From NCBI RefSeq assembly GCF_963678635.1, contig NC_087065.1:37785888-37849887 (forward strand): a stretch of 64,000 bases of DNA, in the 5' to 3' direction. Of this stretch, positions 1 through 12,400 are shown in pieces. This DNA is from Symsagittifera roscoffensis. Lineage: Eukaryota; Xenacoelomorpha; Acoela; Convolutidae. How positions within the stretch are numbered: position 1 is the stretch's first letter; each line of letters opens with the position of its first letter. Below the pieces are notes generated by a model that was not told where the DNA came from, made no database searches, and was given only the letters and a program-made list of their open reading frames with translations. Position numbers and translations under genes: made by a program.

Positions 1-1
1 C

Positions 2-94
2 ATCTTCGACCGAAAGTTTGATCACATTATTTCAGAAGCACTAACAGACACACAAGCATACGAAAGTTTTAAAGAACGCTTCCAAATATTTTAA
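2..94 (+). CDS. C-terminal end of an unidentified ORF (retroelement?)
   Basis: An open frame runs from the window edge to a TAA at 92-94, giving about 30 residues rich in charged and aromatic amino acids. It ends 57 bases before the 177-aa ORF on the same strand. This tight same-strand spacing suggests two consecutive ORFs of a mobile element. I recognise no domain, and the real start lies outside the window. Confidence 0.3.
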   Translation: MFDRKFDHIISEALTDTQAYESFKERFQIF

Positions 95-151
95 CTAACC
101 TTTCATTTCCTTGCACCACACGAAAGAGATTTACACTGCTCACACGATATT

Positions 152-685
152 ATGTTGCGCACTAAACAAACCCACACATATAGTTATTATCGCTTCATCC
201 AAAATCACTTTGACCTACACACACCCTCTAGACAACCACACCATCGTTTTCAATTCATTAATTCCAAATACACTTCACCATTTTTCCTAAATTTCACATA
301 TTGCATTAAAGATACTAACCTTCATGGTATTCTTCGCAATTATGATCCCATAACCCAAATGTACATCTTCTGTCCCATCACCAAGACCTTCAACGCCGAA
401 GAATCCCGACCCTTCCTTATCCCGCACGAGTTTGTTCAACCTATAGAAATCCCCATTTTAGAATTCATCCATAACACTAAATTCAATCACAAATTATATA
501 ATCTAATCCAAAACACACCTTATGAGTTTGCAGTTGGCACTGAAGAACTAACCACTATTAAGGCACTTCAATTGCTTTGGCCACTGCTTCAGACTAAAAA
601 TATCATCCGCATCTTAGCTAAACTACTAACAACTTCCGATCTCATCCACGACATCTTCCCCCACGGTTTTTTCCCCGACGACTAA
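152..685 (+). CDS. 177-aa unidentified ORF, probably element-encoded
   Basis: This is a long uninterrupted ORF for such AT-rich DNA. It has a His/Tyr/Phe-rich N-terminal half (about residues 1-60) and a more hydrophobic, leucine-rich helical C-terminal third (about 125-170), and ends FPDD. There is no signal peptide and no family I recognise. A consensus splice donor (CAG followed by GTAAGT) lies directly after the stop codon, so the transcript may be spliced in its 3' part. With the ORF end at 2-94 and an LTR-like region at 2.2-2.7 kb, I infer the 3' end of a retroelement. Function unknown. It could instead be a host gene fragment. Confidence 0.4.
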   Translation: MLRTKQTHTYSYYRFIQNHFDLHTPSRQPHHRFQFINSKYTSPFFLNFTYCIKDTNLHGILRNYDPITQMYIFCPITKTFNAEESRPFLIPHEFVQPIEIPILEFIHNTKFNHKLYNLIQNTPYEFAVGTEELTTIKALQLLWPLLQTKNIIRILAKLLTTSDLIHDIFPHGFFPDD

Positions 686-689
686 CAGG

Positions 690-2710
690 TAAGTAAATGA
701 ATATTACTAACTAATTAAAATATTAAAAACTCACCATTCTTTATCCATGTTTTCTTTAGATTTTTAGCCTTCATCCGACAATCACCTACAAAAACCACAA
801 AAGACAAATAAAAATCACAAATTTCATCAAACAAATTTCAAAAATTCTATTAATCTCTTACACTTATAAATTTATAAATTTAATACCAATGCAGTATATT
901 CATTTCTAAAATTCTCCCCACAAGCAGTAAATCTAATTATGATGAAAATTTGTAACTTAAAATTCCCCCATAACTAGCAGTAAATTTCCAAATTCTATGC
1001 AGTAAATTAATAAAAAGCAAATGCAGTACTAACCTTTTGATATTTTCATTCATTCGCACAGAAATTCTATCCACACTCGCACAGCTCGCCCACGAAGAAT
1101 TGTTTAAAATAATGAATTTCAGTTTCAAGTTTTCACACTCAACAACTCTAACACACGATAACAAGTTTCAAACTTTCCTTTAACCCGGTTGGAAAGGAAT
1201 CATATACTAAACAAAACTAACCAACGCAGCTTACTAAATACCACAAATCATAGAATAACAGCATGACTAAGAAAAGGAAACCAACGGTACCCAAACCGGA
1301 TTAACCCAGTTTAAAACTGGATAATTTATTCTTTTGAAGACTATTATAAAGTCTAAGAAAGAAATAATAAAACACAAAAAAGTCGAAAGACAAACCCATA
1401 CCACGAACAATTTGCTTTTTGGAAAAAGGACATAACCAACAAGACATAAGAAAAACCACAACAAACCCAACATAAAACGTTGTCACATAACAGGACCCCT
1501 CACAAAAACCGCATGAAATCATACTCCCACTCCTGGCCTAACCCACCAGGAAGGACGTCCTGAGCATGCTCTATAGCCGGCCTAACCCACCGCGCTACAT
1601 CCACGCTTTGTGACCACACCTCTATTTTTAATAAGAGCTACTCAAGTGTGAGTAACTCTTCAAAATAACCGAACTAAAACAAAAAGCTTTTGTGAAAACA
1701 ACTAACTAAAATCATAATTAAAAAATATTAAACTAATAAATGTTTTATAAAATGTAAATTACATTATGCAATACATAGATCAGAATACAACACCAAGGAC
1801 GAACATCTAAAGACAAAACGACCCCACTACACTCGAGAGAGAATGGCCAACCACAATCGATATGCCACTCACAATCACAACTCAAAGGATTTAGAGTACG
1901 ACTTGACTTCGCAGAAAAGGACTTCATTGAACTAGACCAATGACCACCTCGATGTTCAAGTATACGTACAGATCCGAGTAACCAGGCATCCCCTCCACGC
2001 ACAATCTCCACGCCATTCCCAAACTAGATCAGACACAAAAGAAGTTCTCCACGCAGAACAGAAAAACCTGACATAGCCAACCATTCTGAAATCAGATTTG
2101 AGTTTGTTGCAAAGACTTAGTCGTTGTCACTAGAAGACACAACGTCTTATGTCTCTAACTCCAGCTTCCTGGAACTTCTTTAACAAAGAGGAAACGGAAG
2201 AAAATGATGTTCGCCAAAAACCAACGTCCATCATCCATCCTTCGAATTGCAGAAGAACTATTCTAAAAAACTCTGTAAAACCCGGATGGGTGGAACCTGA
2301 TCTAAACTACATTTTATGATTGGATAAATTAGATATTTTACCAATGTAAAGTATTTAATATTAACCAATCATGATCCATCTAACTAACAACCCACTTATT
2401 TGTAAGTGCTGAAGTTACTTGTAATTTCAGCACCAGAGAGATTTGAATTTAACTTAGAAATTAGTTGGACTCTCCCGAGCACTTCAGCAGCCGCAATAAA
2501 CCAGTATACCCTAGATCTATTGAGCCTAGCAGAGACTAGTTAAACAACCTGAGACTAGATAGTATAAGAGTAAGATTAGGATCGGTATTAGACTAAGAAG
2601 TTGCACGAATCTATCCGGCCGAAAATAAGATAGCGTGACGAGCAGACGGTGTACCCTATCCGAAATTACTCTATGAGTTATACACTCCAGTCATAACTCA
2701 ATAGGTATTT
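690..2710 (+). mobile_element. Putative 3' end of a retroelement with LTR-like region
   Basis: No coding exon is visible here. At 885-1030 the motif GCAGTA recurs five times. The part from about 2,230 to 2,710 is less AT-rich and contains a polyadenylation-like AATAAA near 2,494. An inverted repeat with arms TGAGTTAT and ATAACTCA lies near 2,673-2,702. The layout (ORFs, non-coding stretch, LTR-like block) resembles a retroelement 3' end, but no second LTR copy is in the window, so the boundaries are guesses. Confidence 0.3.
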
Positions 2711-3205
2711 TTTCATTCAGCTGGAAAATCTTAAAATTAAAGTTTTCCTTTCGAAAGCTGTGCACGTTTTATCCCGTCATTTCCGTTTTTGTAATTGAAG
2801 AGCGTAACTTTTCTTACTTTTAGCAAATTAACCGAACCGAACATTTAAAAAAAATCTAACATCTAGCCTCAAAAACTCAAATTTCAAGTTTTCAAAGCAA
2901 ACTGAAAAGCTGGAAAAGTTTCGGATAAACTTCTTCTTCTGACCACTTTTGTGCTTCTCAGACTACATTCATTGATATTTCATAAGATCCACATGATGAA
3001 AAGAAGAAAACTGCTCGAAACACATCGAGATACACATTTTGAGGTAACCAGTGAAACTGTCAGCGGATGACCGACTCCAATTGAATTGGAATGTTTCATA
3101 TAATAGCCCAAATTAAGTTGCAAAATTAGTGAGCTTGAAAGCTTGAAATTATATCGAGAAAACTAACTCTCAAACGGAATGGTTTTTTGAAAACTTTAGA
3201 CACTT

Positions 3206-3223
3206 GGGGGGGGGGGGGGGGGG
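3206..3223. repeat. Poly-G run (18 G)
   Basis: Eighteen consecutive G on the plus strand (C on the DOCK sense strand), 27 bases inside the intron after exon 30. Confidence 0.95.
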
Positions 3224-3249
3224 ATAACGGGGCGAAATGAGCAATTTGC

Positions 3250-3441
3250 CTGCAGCAGGGTTTCCACAATCTCCCAGCAGGTGGTCATGTTGCTACTGTT
3301 GGATGGCTTGCTACTGCTGTTGCCTACGTCCAGAGAGATGGAGGTGTCTTTTTCCAGGTACCTTCTGGTTTGTTCAGGTGTGCACTGAGAGATCATCTCC
3401 ATCACAGAGAGTGCAATTCCAAAATAAGATCTCACACAGTC
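3250..3441 (-). CDS. DOCK-like exon 30 (last exon found)
   Basis: 64 codons beginning DCVRSYFGIALSVMEMIS, then a Ser/Asn-rich loop and WEIVETLLQ. The acceptor is TATTTCAG. The donor is GC (CAG then GCAAAT), followed within 30 bases by a run of 18 C on this strand. Residue count here is about 1,161, just short of where DHR-2 starts in known DOCK proteins. Confidence 0.7.
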
Positions 3442-6400
3442 CTGAAATATAACGGCGCACAGTTCATATACCTAGCTAAGGGTTCCTAAAACCAAAATAT
3501 CACAAGATTTTTTCCCGATAATTGAACCCAAATAGTCAGTTTTCAAAACTCGATATAAAAGTCCATATGGTCATTTTTCAAGTTTTCAAAGCAAAAACTG
3601 GAAATATCTTAAAATAAGTTCAAGAAACAAAAGATACTAAGTGTCAGACAGCCTTCTTCTTCTGACCACATTTGTACTTCTCAGACTTAAGGATTATGGC
3701 AGCACTTACCAGGTTGTTTTTGTCCTTAGCGCATCTTTCGACAGTGTTTCCGAAGAACCAATTCAGGAGGCTCTCAGAGTTCTTGTTGTTACTGTCGAAG
3801 AACAAATCCAACACCACTTCCTAAAATGAATATGCTTACACTTCTAAGAAGTTACTTCAGTGCCGTTTGCTCCATATTTCTGCATCCATTTCCTAGAACT
3901 AATCAAAAAAATTTCACAAGCGTGGAAATATACATTTTTTTGCGTTCTATAGAACTGCATCTAAGACGAAAAGTCCTAAAAACCTATTTTTTTAAATTCA
4001 AATTACTTGAATCATTCATTGAAGGTGAAAAAATTTGGTTTCGGTGGTGTTTTCATTCAAATTCGACTGACTCATGTAAACGTTATATTGAGTGGGGTCG
4101 TGTGATAATCGCAATTTGAAACCCTCAAAAAATCCTCTGAATAATAACTGTGATCAGAATATTCTGTGCTACCTGTACAGCAATTAACTAAATTTAGTCT
4201 ACTTTTTATACCTACTTCTAAGTAAACATTTTTACTACTTTGTTGTAATTTGCGTTTCGTTTCCTCAGCTTAACCAAGGCAACCAAAATTTTGGATTTTA
4301 ACAAAACTGTTCAATTTCGTTTTCTTTTTAAGACTTGGTTTGGCCATTAGCAGTAAATTCGAGAAGTAAATTCGACACATTTTCACAAAAACCGGAAGTG
4401 ATTTTAAAGAAAGTTCGGAAAAAGAACATGTTCGAGACCAATTTAAGTTTTTTTCTTGCAAAGATTTTTTTTTGGAAAATTCTGCGCTTATTGCACAGCA
4501 TAAAGGCAATGTAGTTATTCAAACGACTGAACTTCTTACTTTTTGAAGCAAAAATTAAATGAATTTTCAGCATTGAGAAACTCTCCACGATTTCTAAAAT
4601 TTAAGCGCAACACAGCGACTCTCAGTAAAACTCAACTGGTAAAATCAAATGAAAAAATTAACTCATCGTTATTGTTTCATTTTTTTGAAAAATGAAAAAT
4701 AACCTAGTGAAAAATGAAAAATGTCTATAAGTAAGAATTAAATTGACAAGGCTTACGATTATTTTACGACTCGAGGCTGAAAATTGCCTAGCAATTTATT
4801 GCTTATTTAAAACTAATTCTGCTTCGACAATGGCAGGTTTGTTTGTCAAATAAACTTGATAAACACTACAAAACTTGATTTTCAAAGAGAACGATTGGCT
4901 ATTTAGCACCAGATGGCATCGAAAAACTGAATAAATACTAAAAAAAAAATTTAGTACAAATTTATTGAGGCTCAGCAGTTGTTTTCAAGTTACTCGGCTT
5001 TTTTGAAATCTTGAGCCTGTGTTGCTTAAAAAGCAAACTGGGCGTACTCAAATGAGTACAAACTATTGGCGCGCGTTGTTTATATGCGGCTAAATATAAA
5101 CGCAGTGGCGCAAAGCGATCAATTCTGGCTACGGCCGGGTGATCAAATATTTGAATGGCCTTCCGAGTTGCCCGTTTTCTTAAATTTGCAAATAGTCTAC
5201 TTCTGCGAGTTGTCGCAAAACTAAAAAAATGATCTACAAATCTTAGCATGTATTTACAAGCTCTTAATCCTTGAAGCTACATTTTATAGCAGACTCCTCC
5301 TCCACCAAAAAATGACGAAGAAATGAAAATCTTAAGTTTAATTCGGTTTTATCTTTTTTTTTTGATTTTTTGTTTGCAATTATCACCAAGTTTTGATGTA
5401 GTAGAAACTATAATGATGCAATAGAACTTTTACAGTGCAGTAGAACCAATGATGCAGTAGAACCAATGATGCAGTAGAAAATTGATTCGTTTTACAACTT
5501 GGTGTTCTGGGGTGATTCTTAATAATCTTTATTGATCATCGTTAATTTTTGTAGAGATGATGTTTAACCCAAAAAACAGAATAAAGTTAATATGTTGCAC
5601 CCATTGAATTGATATGCGTTAACGTTAACAAATGTAGGACTTGCGATTCTACTGTAATACATGCCATAGTAACGTGATTGATTATTCATTTAGTTAAGTA
5701 GTGAAACAAACAATTTGTCAAAATTAAAATAACTCGAAGAATTAGTCTTTCCTAAGCCAAAAAAAACAAGAAAGGACCCTCAAATAATAACTCAGGAATT
5801 AACTTCACGATTTTTATAGGAAAAAACTAGAGACGATTTGACCCGGGCATCCAAAAAGGGAACCCCTCAGACACATGGGGGGCATGTGTTAATGGTCCCA
5901 GGAAGTGTAAATGGCCCTATCAGAACTCGGTGACTAGCGGTTGAAATGGGATCAAATTTTTGTATGTGGTAGGCCTAATTGAGTGAAGTTTAGGTTTAGA
6001 ACAGCAGACCTCCTGTACCAACTTCCGGTTTTATGCCCCAAACAAACAAACCCACCCCAAACTTTACGAATTCGTTTCTCAGCCCCCAGTGAACGCAGGG
6101 AGCCAAAACTAGGAGATATGATAGCTAGTGGCAGGATATTTTTTCTGTTAAATTTTGAACGATTTCGAACGGTTGGATTTCGAGCTAATAGCACTTGGAA
6201 AAACATCCCCTTAGAACGCAAAATAATGAGCCAAGGCATATTAACTTTATAGCAGCAACAGACACTAGACACAGATCCCGGAAAAAACCCCTCTTGTGAG
6301 TGAAAACCCCCCGGCATAAAAACCGGTGTTAATAGCCACTTCCCGTGAAAAGTGATAATTGATTTTTAAAATTTGATAACTTGTAAAATATTAATCGGAT

Positions 6401-9400
6401 ATGGATAGAACTTCGTAGGTAGGATCCACAAGGGGCTTTGAACCCAAATATGATAGATTAACTTTTGGTAAAACCGGGGAGATCTTGAAAATTTTGTGCG
6501 TTGTGACTCCAAGATACAGGAAAACCCCAAAAATTAACATCGGAAAGCAAACTATTCCATAGAATTAACCACTGGGAATGGACCGTCATTTTTTAGCGGA
6601 GCATACCTGGATGAAAGCTACCTAAAGGCGACACATTCAAAATTTTATGGCGTAAGATCTTGTTCCTCGTGTATGGTGTTGGAACAGAAGAAATAGTTGA
6701 AAAGGACTTGATAAAAACTTGATTCAACTTAGTTTGGCGAACTATCTACTAATAGCTAATTTACTAGACTAAAGAAAAGTAGTCGCAGAGGAAATTGGCA
6801 GTAAGAGGAGCGAGGCGTGGGTTGTGCTATTAAGTCTTCTGAAAAAATTGAATAGGCGGGAAAGTGATTTGGCTCCCCAGAGGTGATTTGGTTGGCTGAG
6901 TTTAACCCCTAATATACGAACTATGTTCCACTGATAGCTAGAAGGTCGGGATTGTAATAGAGTGTAGATGGAAAACTTTGATGCTTGAAAGGAATTAAAT
7001 ACCCACAAAAGTGTCTTTTCCTACCCTCGGTAGGTCGGAGCGTTAATGAAATAATTAAATATTGACCTAAGGAGGCTCACTAAATAAACATAGCATGGTT
7101 TGGAGGTTGAGTTGAGCTCGAGTGTCAGAATTTACAAAGGTCATGAATTAAATCGTTAGGATCATATTACTCTTGTTTGCTTGGTCGAATTGTCACAATA
7201 ACCAGATACCGGGTATCTATTAAGCATGAAAAGATTGATAACAGAAACTGAGTTTGACACATGCCAGTGTTGACAGGGGAAAGGATGTAGCCATAAAACT
7301 TGTGTGGAGGTGTGAGACAAGCGGGTGCCAGGACTGATAGGTAATGGCGTGACTCAGCTCAAATTAAGTGTAAATAAAGATAGGGAACTAGAGGGTACCG
7401 GAGAGCCTCCAAGAGGCAGAACAATTAGGCTGAGAGAGCGAACGGTTGGTTCTTAGTTAGAGAGAGAACGATTAAGCAACCCGATCAAAATAGTTGATCC
7501 ATGGATGACGCTAGTGCTTGACGCGAGAATAGTTGAGTCTCATAGTAGCTTAGTTGATTTGAATCCGAGTTTAGTACCGGGCTGAATTAGTTGCGTGAGC
7601 AAGTTGCGCCGTTGAAGTTGGTGAGCTTTGAATGGCGCCAAACCAAGACTGACGAGCGAGTTAACGAAGGGATTGGACGGAACTAATCGCGGGCTGGGTT
7701 ATAAAAGTAGTTAAGTGTTAGTTGGCTCATTAAAGGCTTTGTAAATTCAACTTATTCTTTTGTGACTGAAAAAGGATTTACTTATTGTGTCCACATGTTG
7801 TTGAACTAGTCAATTACGAGAGAAGAAGGAGAAGAGTCGAAACAGAGCAAAATATAGAAGGAAATTGCAGAAAACTCTTGATCGGCCGATTTAGATTGAC
7901 ACTTACACAACCCTTCTGGGATTGTAGAACACCTAGTATTAGTGTCCCCGCTATGGCAAATTGAATTCTTACAACAAAGGTTTAATTTTACAAAGTTTAA
8001 TTGCGCGTTAAGACTCGCTGCACTTACCCGTGCTGTGTTGTTTTGAGGGTCGTTGTCGAGATAAGACAGTAACTTGGACAGGATGACAACTATGGCGCTG
8101 TATGTGGTATCAGGGAGAGGACGGGAATTAGAATAGCCCCCCATTTTCAGTCGTTCCTTGCTCACCTCGTCAACAAGAAACATCACGCCCAGTTTCCACA
8201 GTTCTGTATAAATAAACACATTGAAACCTTACTCCTCCAAAGTTTTTCATAACAAAAACAGGGTCTGCTTTAGCCTCAGTTTGATCCCTTCGCCACTCAC
8301 GGGGAAAGGTCGGCCGCTTAGTACAATATAACAACGTCCGCTCTTGTCCAACGAACCAACTATTAAAGTTACGGGTAGTGTCCTTGGCGTCAATGGGTTT
8401 TTTCTTTTTTTTGCCATTTTTTTTGTTTTTGCCAGAATAGGGTAAATAATGTTCTTTTAGCGTTTCAAATAAGCTTAGAAAATAAATTTGGTCGACCCGT
8501 GAAAGAATTAATACCGTTTATCTACGAAGTATCTAGTAACAAGATGCAATGGCATATTTACTCAGATATAGGGTCATATTTGGGGATAGGGTGAGCGAAC
8601 GCCTCCTCTCACCTCAGGCATGCTCACCCCTGATTAAACAAAGGGTAGACCATTTGGCCATTTTGTTTTATAACTATTTTTGGCCCACCAACTCAAAATT
8701 CAATGGTAAGTGCGCCAAAAATTTCTTTGTCAAAACCTTCTAAAAATTAACAAAAAAACGGAATGTTTATACCTTGTTTTTAGTGAAGTATGGTTTTTGT
8801 GTTTTTTTTTTTGTAAAATAACTGGGGTCGAACTAAAAAAAGATCGAACAAATTCTGAAAACCTCTGGAAACATCTTAAGAACAACATGTCTTTTTTGGC
8901 TATGAGCAAAGAAAGTTAAGAGAGTTGAGCGAAATAAGAGAGCTAAGATTTAACTTCACCAACAACTAACGGGTTCTTTTTCTATGCTGAGAAATTCTTT
9001 TTAAATTAGTGCCGTCTTTTTCGGCGTGGTGTGATAAAAGGAGCTGAATGAAAAACTATTGCCGTTTTTTTCGGCGTGGTGTTATAAAAGAAGTTAAATG
9101 AAAAACTAAAGATTAGGCCAATCATAGTAAAATTAGTGTATTGAAAAAAAAAATTGTAGAAAAATGACTAGAAAACAAAAATGATCGAAAAGATTTTCAA
9201 AAATTTTTCAATTTTTGCTTGCAGTTTTTTGAATTTTTGAAATTTTTGGTTCCAAAAAAGTGTTAACTCAAAAAAACTAACATTACTCGAAATATGGCGA
9301 AAAACCAAAAATATCTTCCTGATTCGAACCGCATTCTTAGAGTAAAAAACAATTATATTATCAGACTATGAATGGTCTCAAAAGCGTTTTAAAAATGTGT

Positions 9401-12400
9401 TTCAGTTTTTAGTGACAGGTTCCGTGTTTTGTTGTAGTGTTTGTTTTTTTATAGCGTGTGCTTAATCAGATAAGAAAAATAATTGCCTAACTTTTTTTCA
9501 ACTTATATTTCAATACCAATTTTTTCAATTGATTTGCCGTATATTTTATAATTTTTATGGGCTAGCAAAAGTACCAGCTATAAAAACTTTTAACCTGCCC
9601 CCATATTTTACAATCAAAGTGACAAAATTTCTGATTCATGGGTTATAATAAAACGTTCGTGTTTTTTTCGCTACTTTCAACATGAAAAAACATAAGTGTG
9701 ACCTGATATTTTTTAAATTCCAAATTGAAAAAACGAATAATCATATCCCTAAAATCTAGAAACAATATGAGTTGATACTAAAAAACGGTAGGATGAAAAA
9801 AAAGGATAGCCGATTTTTGTGCAAGTAGCACAGAATAATCCGACCATAGTCTTAAAAAATACAACAAAGTTTTTTCAAATCATTGTCGTTTTGTTTTCGG
9901 CGTGGTGTGATAAGAAAGTTGAACCAAAATTTGTGGATTAAGTAGGTTTGACATCCATACTAAAATAAGTAAATTGAAAAATATTTGTTTCAGAAAAATT
10001 ACCAGAAAAAGGAAAAAAATCAAAAAAAAATCAAAAAAAGGTATTTTTCATGATTTTTTTTTTACATTTTTGAATTTTCGAAAATTTTGATTCCAAAAAA
10101 ACGCTAAAATACTCAGAGTAAACTAACTTCACTATAGAAAAACTAATTTTTTGTTTTGAATTAAGCTATTATATTGTATGTTTTTTAATGATTAAAATAA
10201 GACTGCTCGCTCGCTTTATTCGCTCGAAATAAGACGAAAAATCAAAAAGTTCATAACAATTTTTCTCGATGCTGGAAAAATAAATTAAGGAAATTTTTAA
10301 AACGTGGTTCGAATCACTACTGTTAGGGCTTTATTATGATATATCAGTCAACTCAGTCCGATAATTATTTGTGATACTTGATTTTGCGTGGAAAACATTA
10401 AAAAAAAACACAACCGAATACAAATTTCGTGCCCAATCCCATTTTTGTCATCATTTTTTCATCAATTTTGTCACTAGCCATTTAAAAAGAGAAGGAGTGC
10501 GCCATAATTTAGTTTCTTGGAACAATATAATCTTAAAAATTTAAAAATACAGAGTTTTTTGAGAATGAGTTTTTTGCTGCATCTCAAATCACGTCTGAAA
10601 TATTGTTTTATATGTTTTTGCACTCCACTTTAGATTTTTTTGTTTTTGCCTGAAGCAAAAATTTAGAAACACATTGCAAAAAACTAACCCCGAAAATAAC
10701 TGGGTTTGTAACGGCGCAACGTTTTCTCCATAAACTGAAAAAAAAATTAGAGCAAATTTCTCCAAATCCAAACCAAAATTGAAAACGCCATGGGCAATCG
10801 GAAAAATTTTATGAATTCAAAATTTGAAGCTCCAAGTTTTAAAAAAAGATATTCAGGTTATTTACATGATTATTTTATAGCTGAAATTTTGTGATGAACA
10901 AACTTGATTTGTAAGAAACGATCAATAACCAAATTTTCCATTTGGCTGAAAAAAATCAACTCTCAAATATAAATTTTTTTCAAATTTTTTGAACCATATG
11001 CGTTTCACTTTTCTTAAAATATGAGCTGCATTCCATTTGCAAACCAATTTGAAATTAAACTTTGAAATAATCAAAAGTCAAGCCGCCATAAAAAAAACAA
11101 TAACTAGATGAAGGAAAATTCACGACGTTCATTGACATGCATTACTTAAGTCTGGTGTGATTCAGATAGCTGCAATAAAAAAAATTTTGTTCCTGTTTTT
11201 TTTACTGGTATTGCGATTTTAATTTTTTAAATTTCCATTTCGAGACCAAACTGTAACTTTGCAAACAATGAAAAATTTCCCTAACAGACTGAAAAGTTTT
11301 TAGTGGAGTCGACAACGAGACTGTTTTTCTTAGCTTTTTTCTGAATTAAGAGTTTCACAAACGAAAGCTTGAACCCTTGCTCAAAAAAGGGCTCCAAAAA
11401 CTGCACCATTGCCTTCGGAATCCGCAAAGTATAGGTGGAACCTTCATTTTGATTCCGAAACCCAGTAAAACTTAGTTACGTGTTCAAATTATTCAAGCTA
11501 TCTAATTTCAACAAGTTGATGGGTCACTTCGACTTTGATTATTAATGAATAAACACTTTAGCCAAGCAGTTTGAGCCAAACACAAGCAAACTTGAAAGCA
11601 AAAACAAAATTATGAAACAATGAAAAAAAAACAGCGCACATAAGGATTTGAACGTTTTATGAATTAATTTCATCTCAAATCAGCTTTCATCCTGGTAATG
11701 TATTCTTTAAAAAAAATCAAATATAATCGAGATTTTGCCTGATTCATATTCAAAACTGAATTTGGACAAAATAGTTTAGAAATTAAGCAAAACAAGACAA
11801 ATATTTCAATTTTTTTTTGGTTTTCAATAGCCTTGAAGCAGCCATTTATCTCAAATACTGGAAATTTTATTCATCTGAAAAGCAGGACAATTCATTTATT
11901 GTTGTTCCGACTTTCGATACGAAAGTAACGGAATGTTTGTGCTCGGGTGGGTTTTTTTTCTTCAGACAAATTTCGACTTTTTAAATAGCCATTTTTGACA
12001 ATATTTGTTTTATATCGTTCGAAGAGCATTGTTGTCCTGAGTTTAAATTTGAAAAAATATTTCACCTGTGATCATTTCCATAAAGTTATGGGGGTTTAAA
12101 GATTGGCATTTTTGCCAATTTGCGACAATTAACGCCAGATATATTTCGCGCTTTTAGAGCGTGAGTGGAGATTTAACCGTCTTAGAAATTGTTCCAAATT
12201 AGTTGAAGTAAGCTTATTTGCCATAATTGAGATGTTACTAGGAGCAAAATCTATCACTTTGTACTTTAAATGGCGTGTAGACTAATGATTTTCACAAAAA
12301 ATTTCAAATTTCTTTGATTTAAATTTTTTTCACCTTTTTTTCAAAACTTTTTTCATGTCAATACTGCTCCATAGACCTTAGATGGCAGTCGGAACATTCA

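Noticed and set aside
4962-5249. 95-aa Arg-rich minus-strand ORF
   Set aside because: No splice signals in DOCK phase, no known motif, and no similarity to neighbours.
5952-6317. 121-aa minus and 89-aa plus ORFs
   Set aside because: No recognisable domain. They lie in the GC-shifted block where longer chance ORFs are expected.
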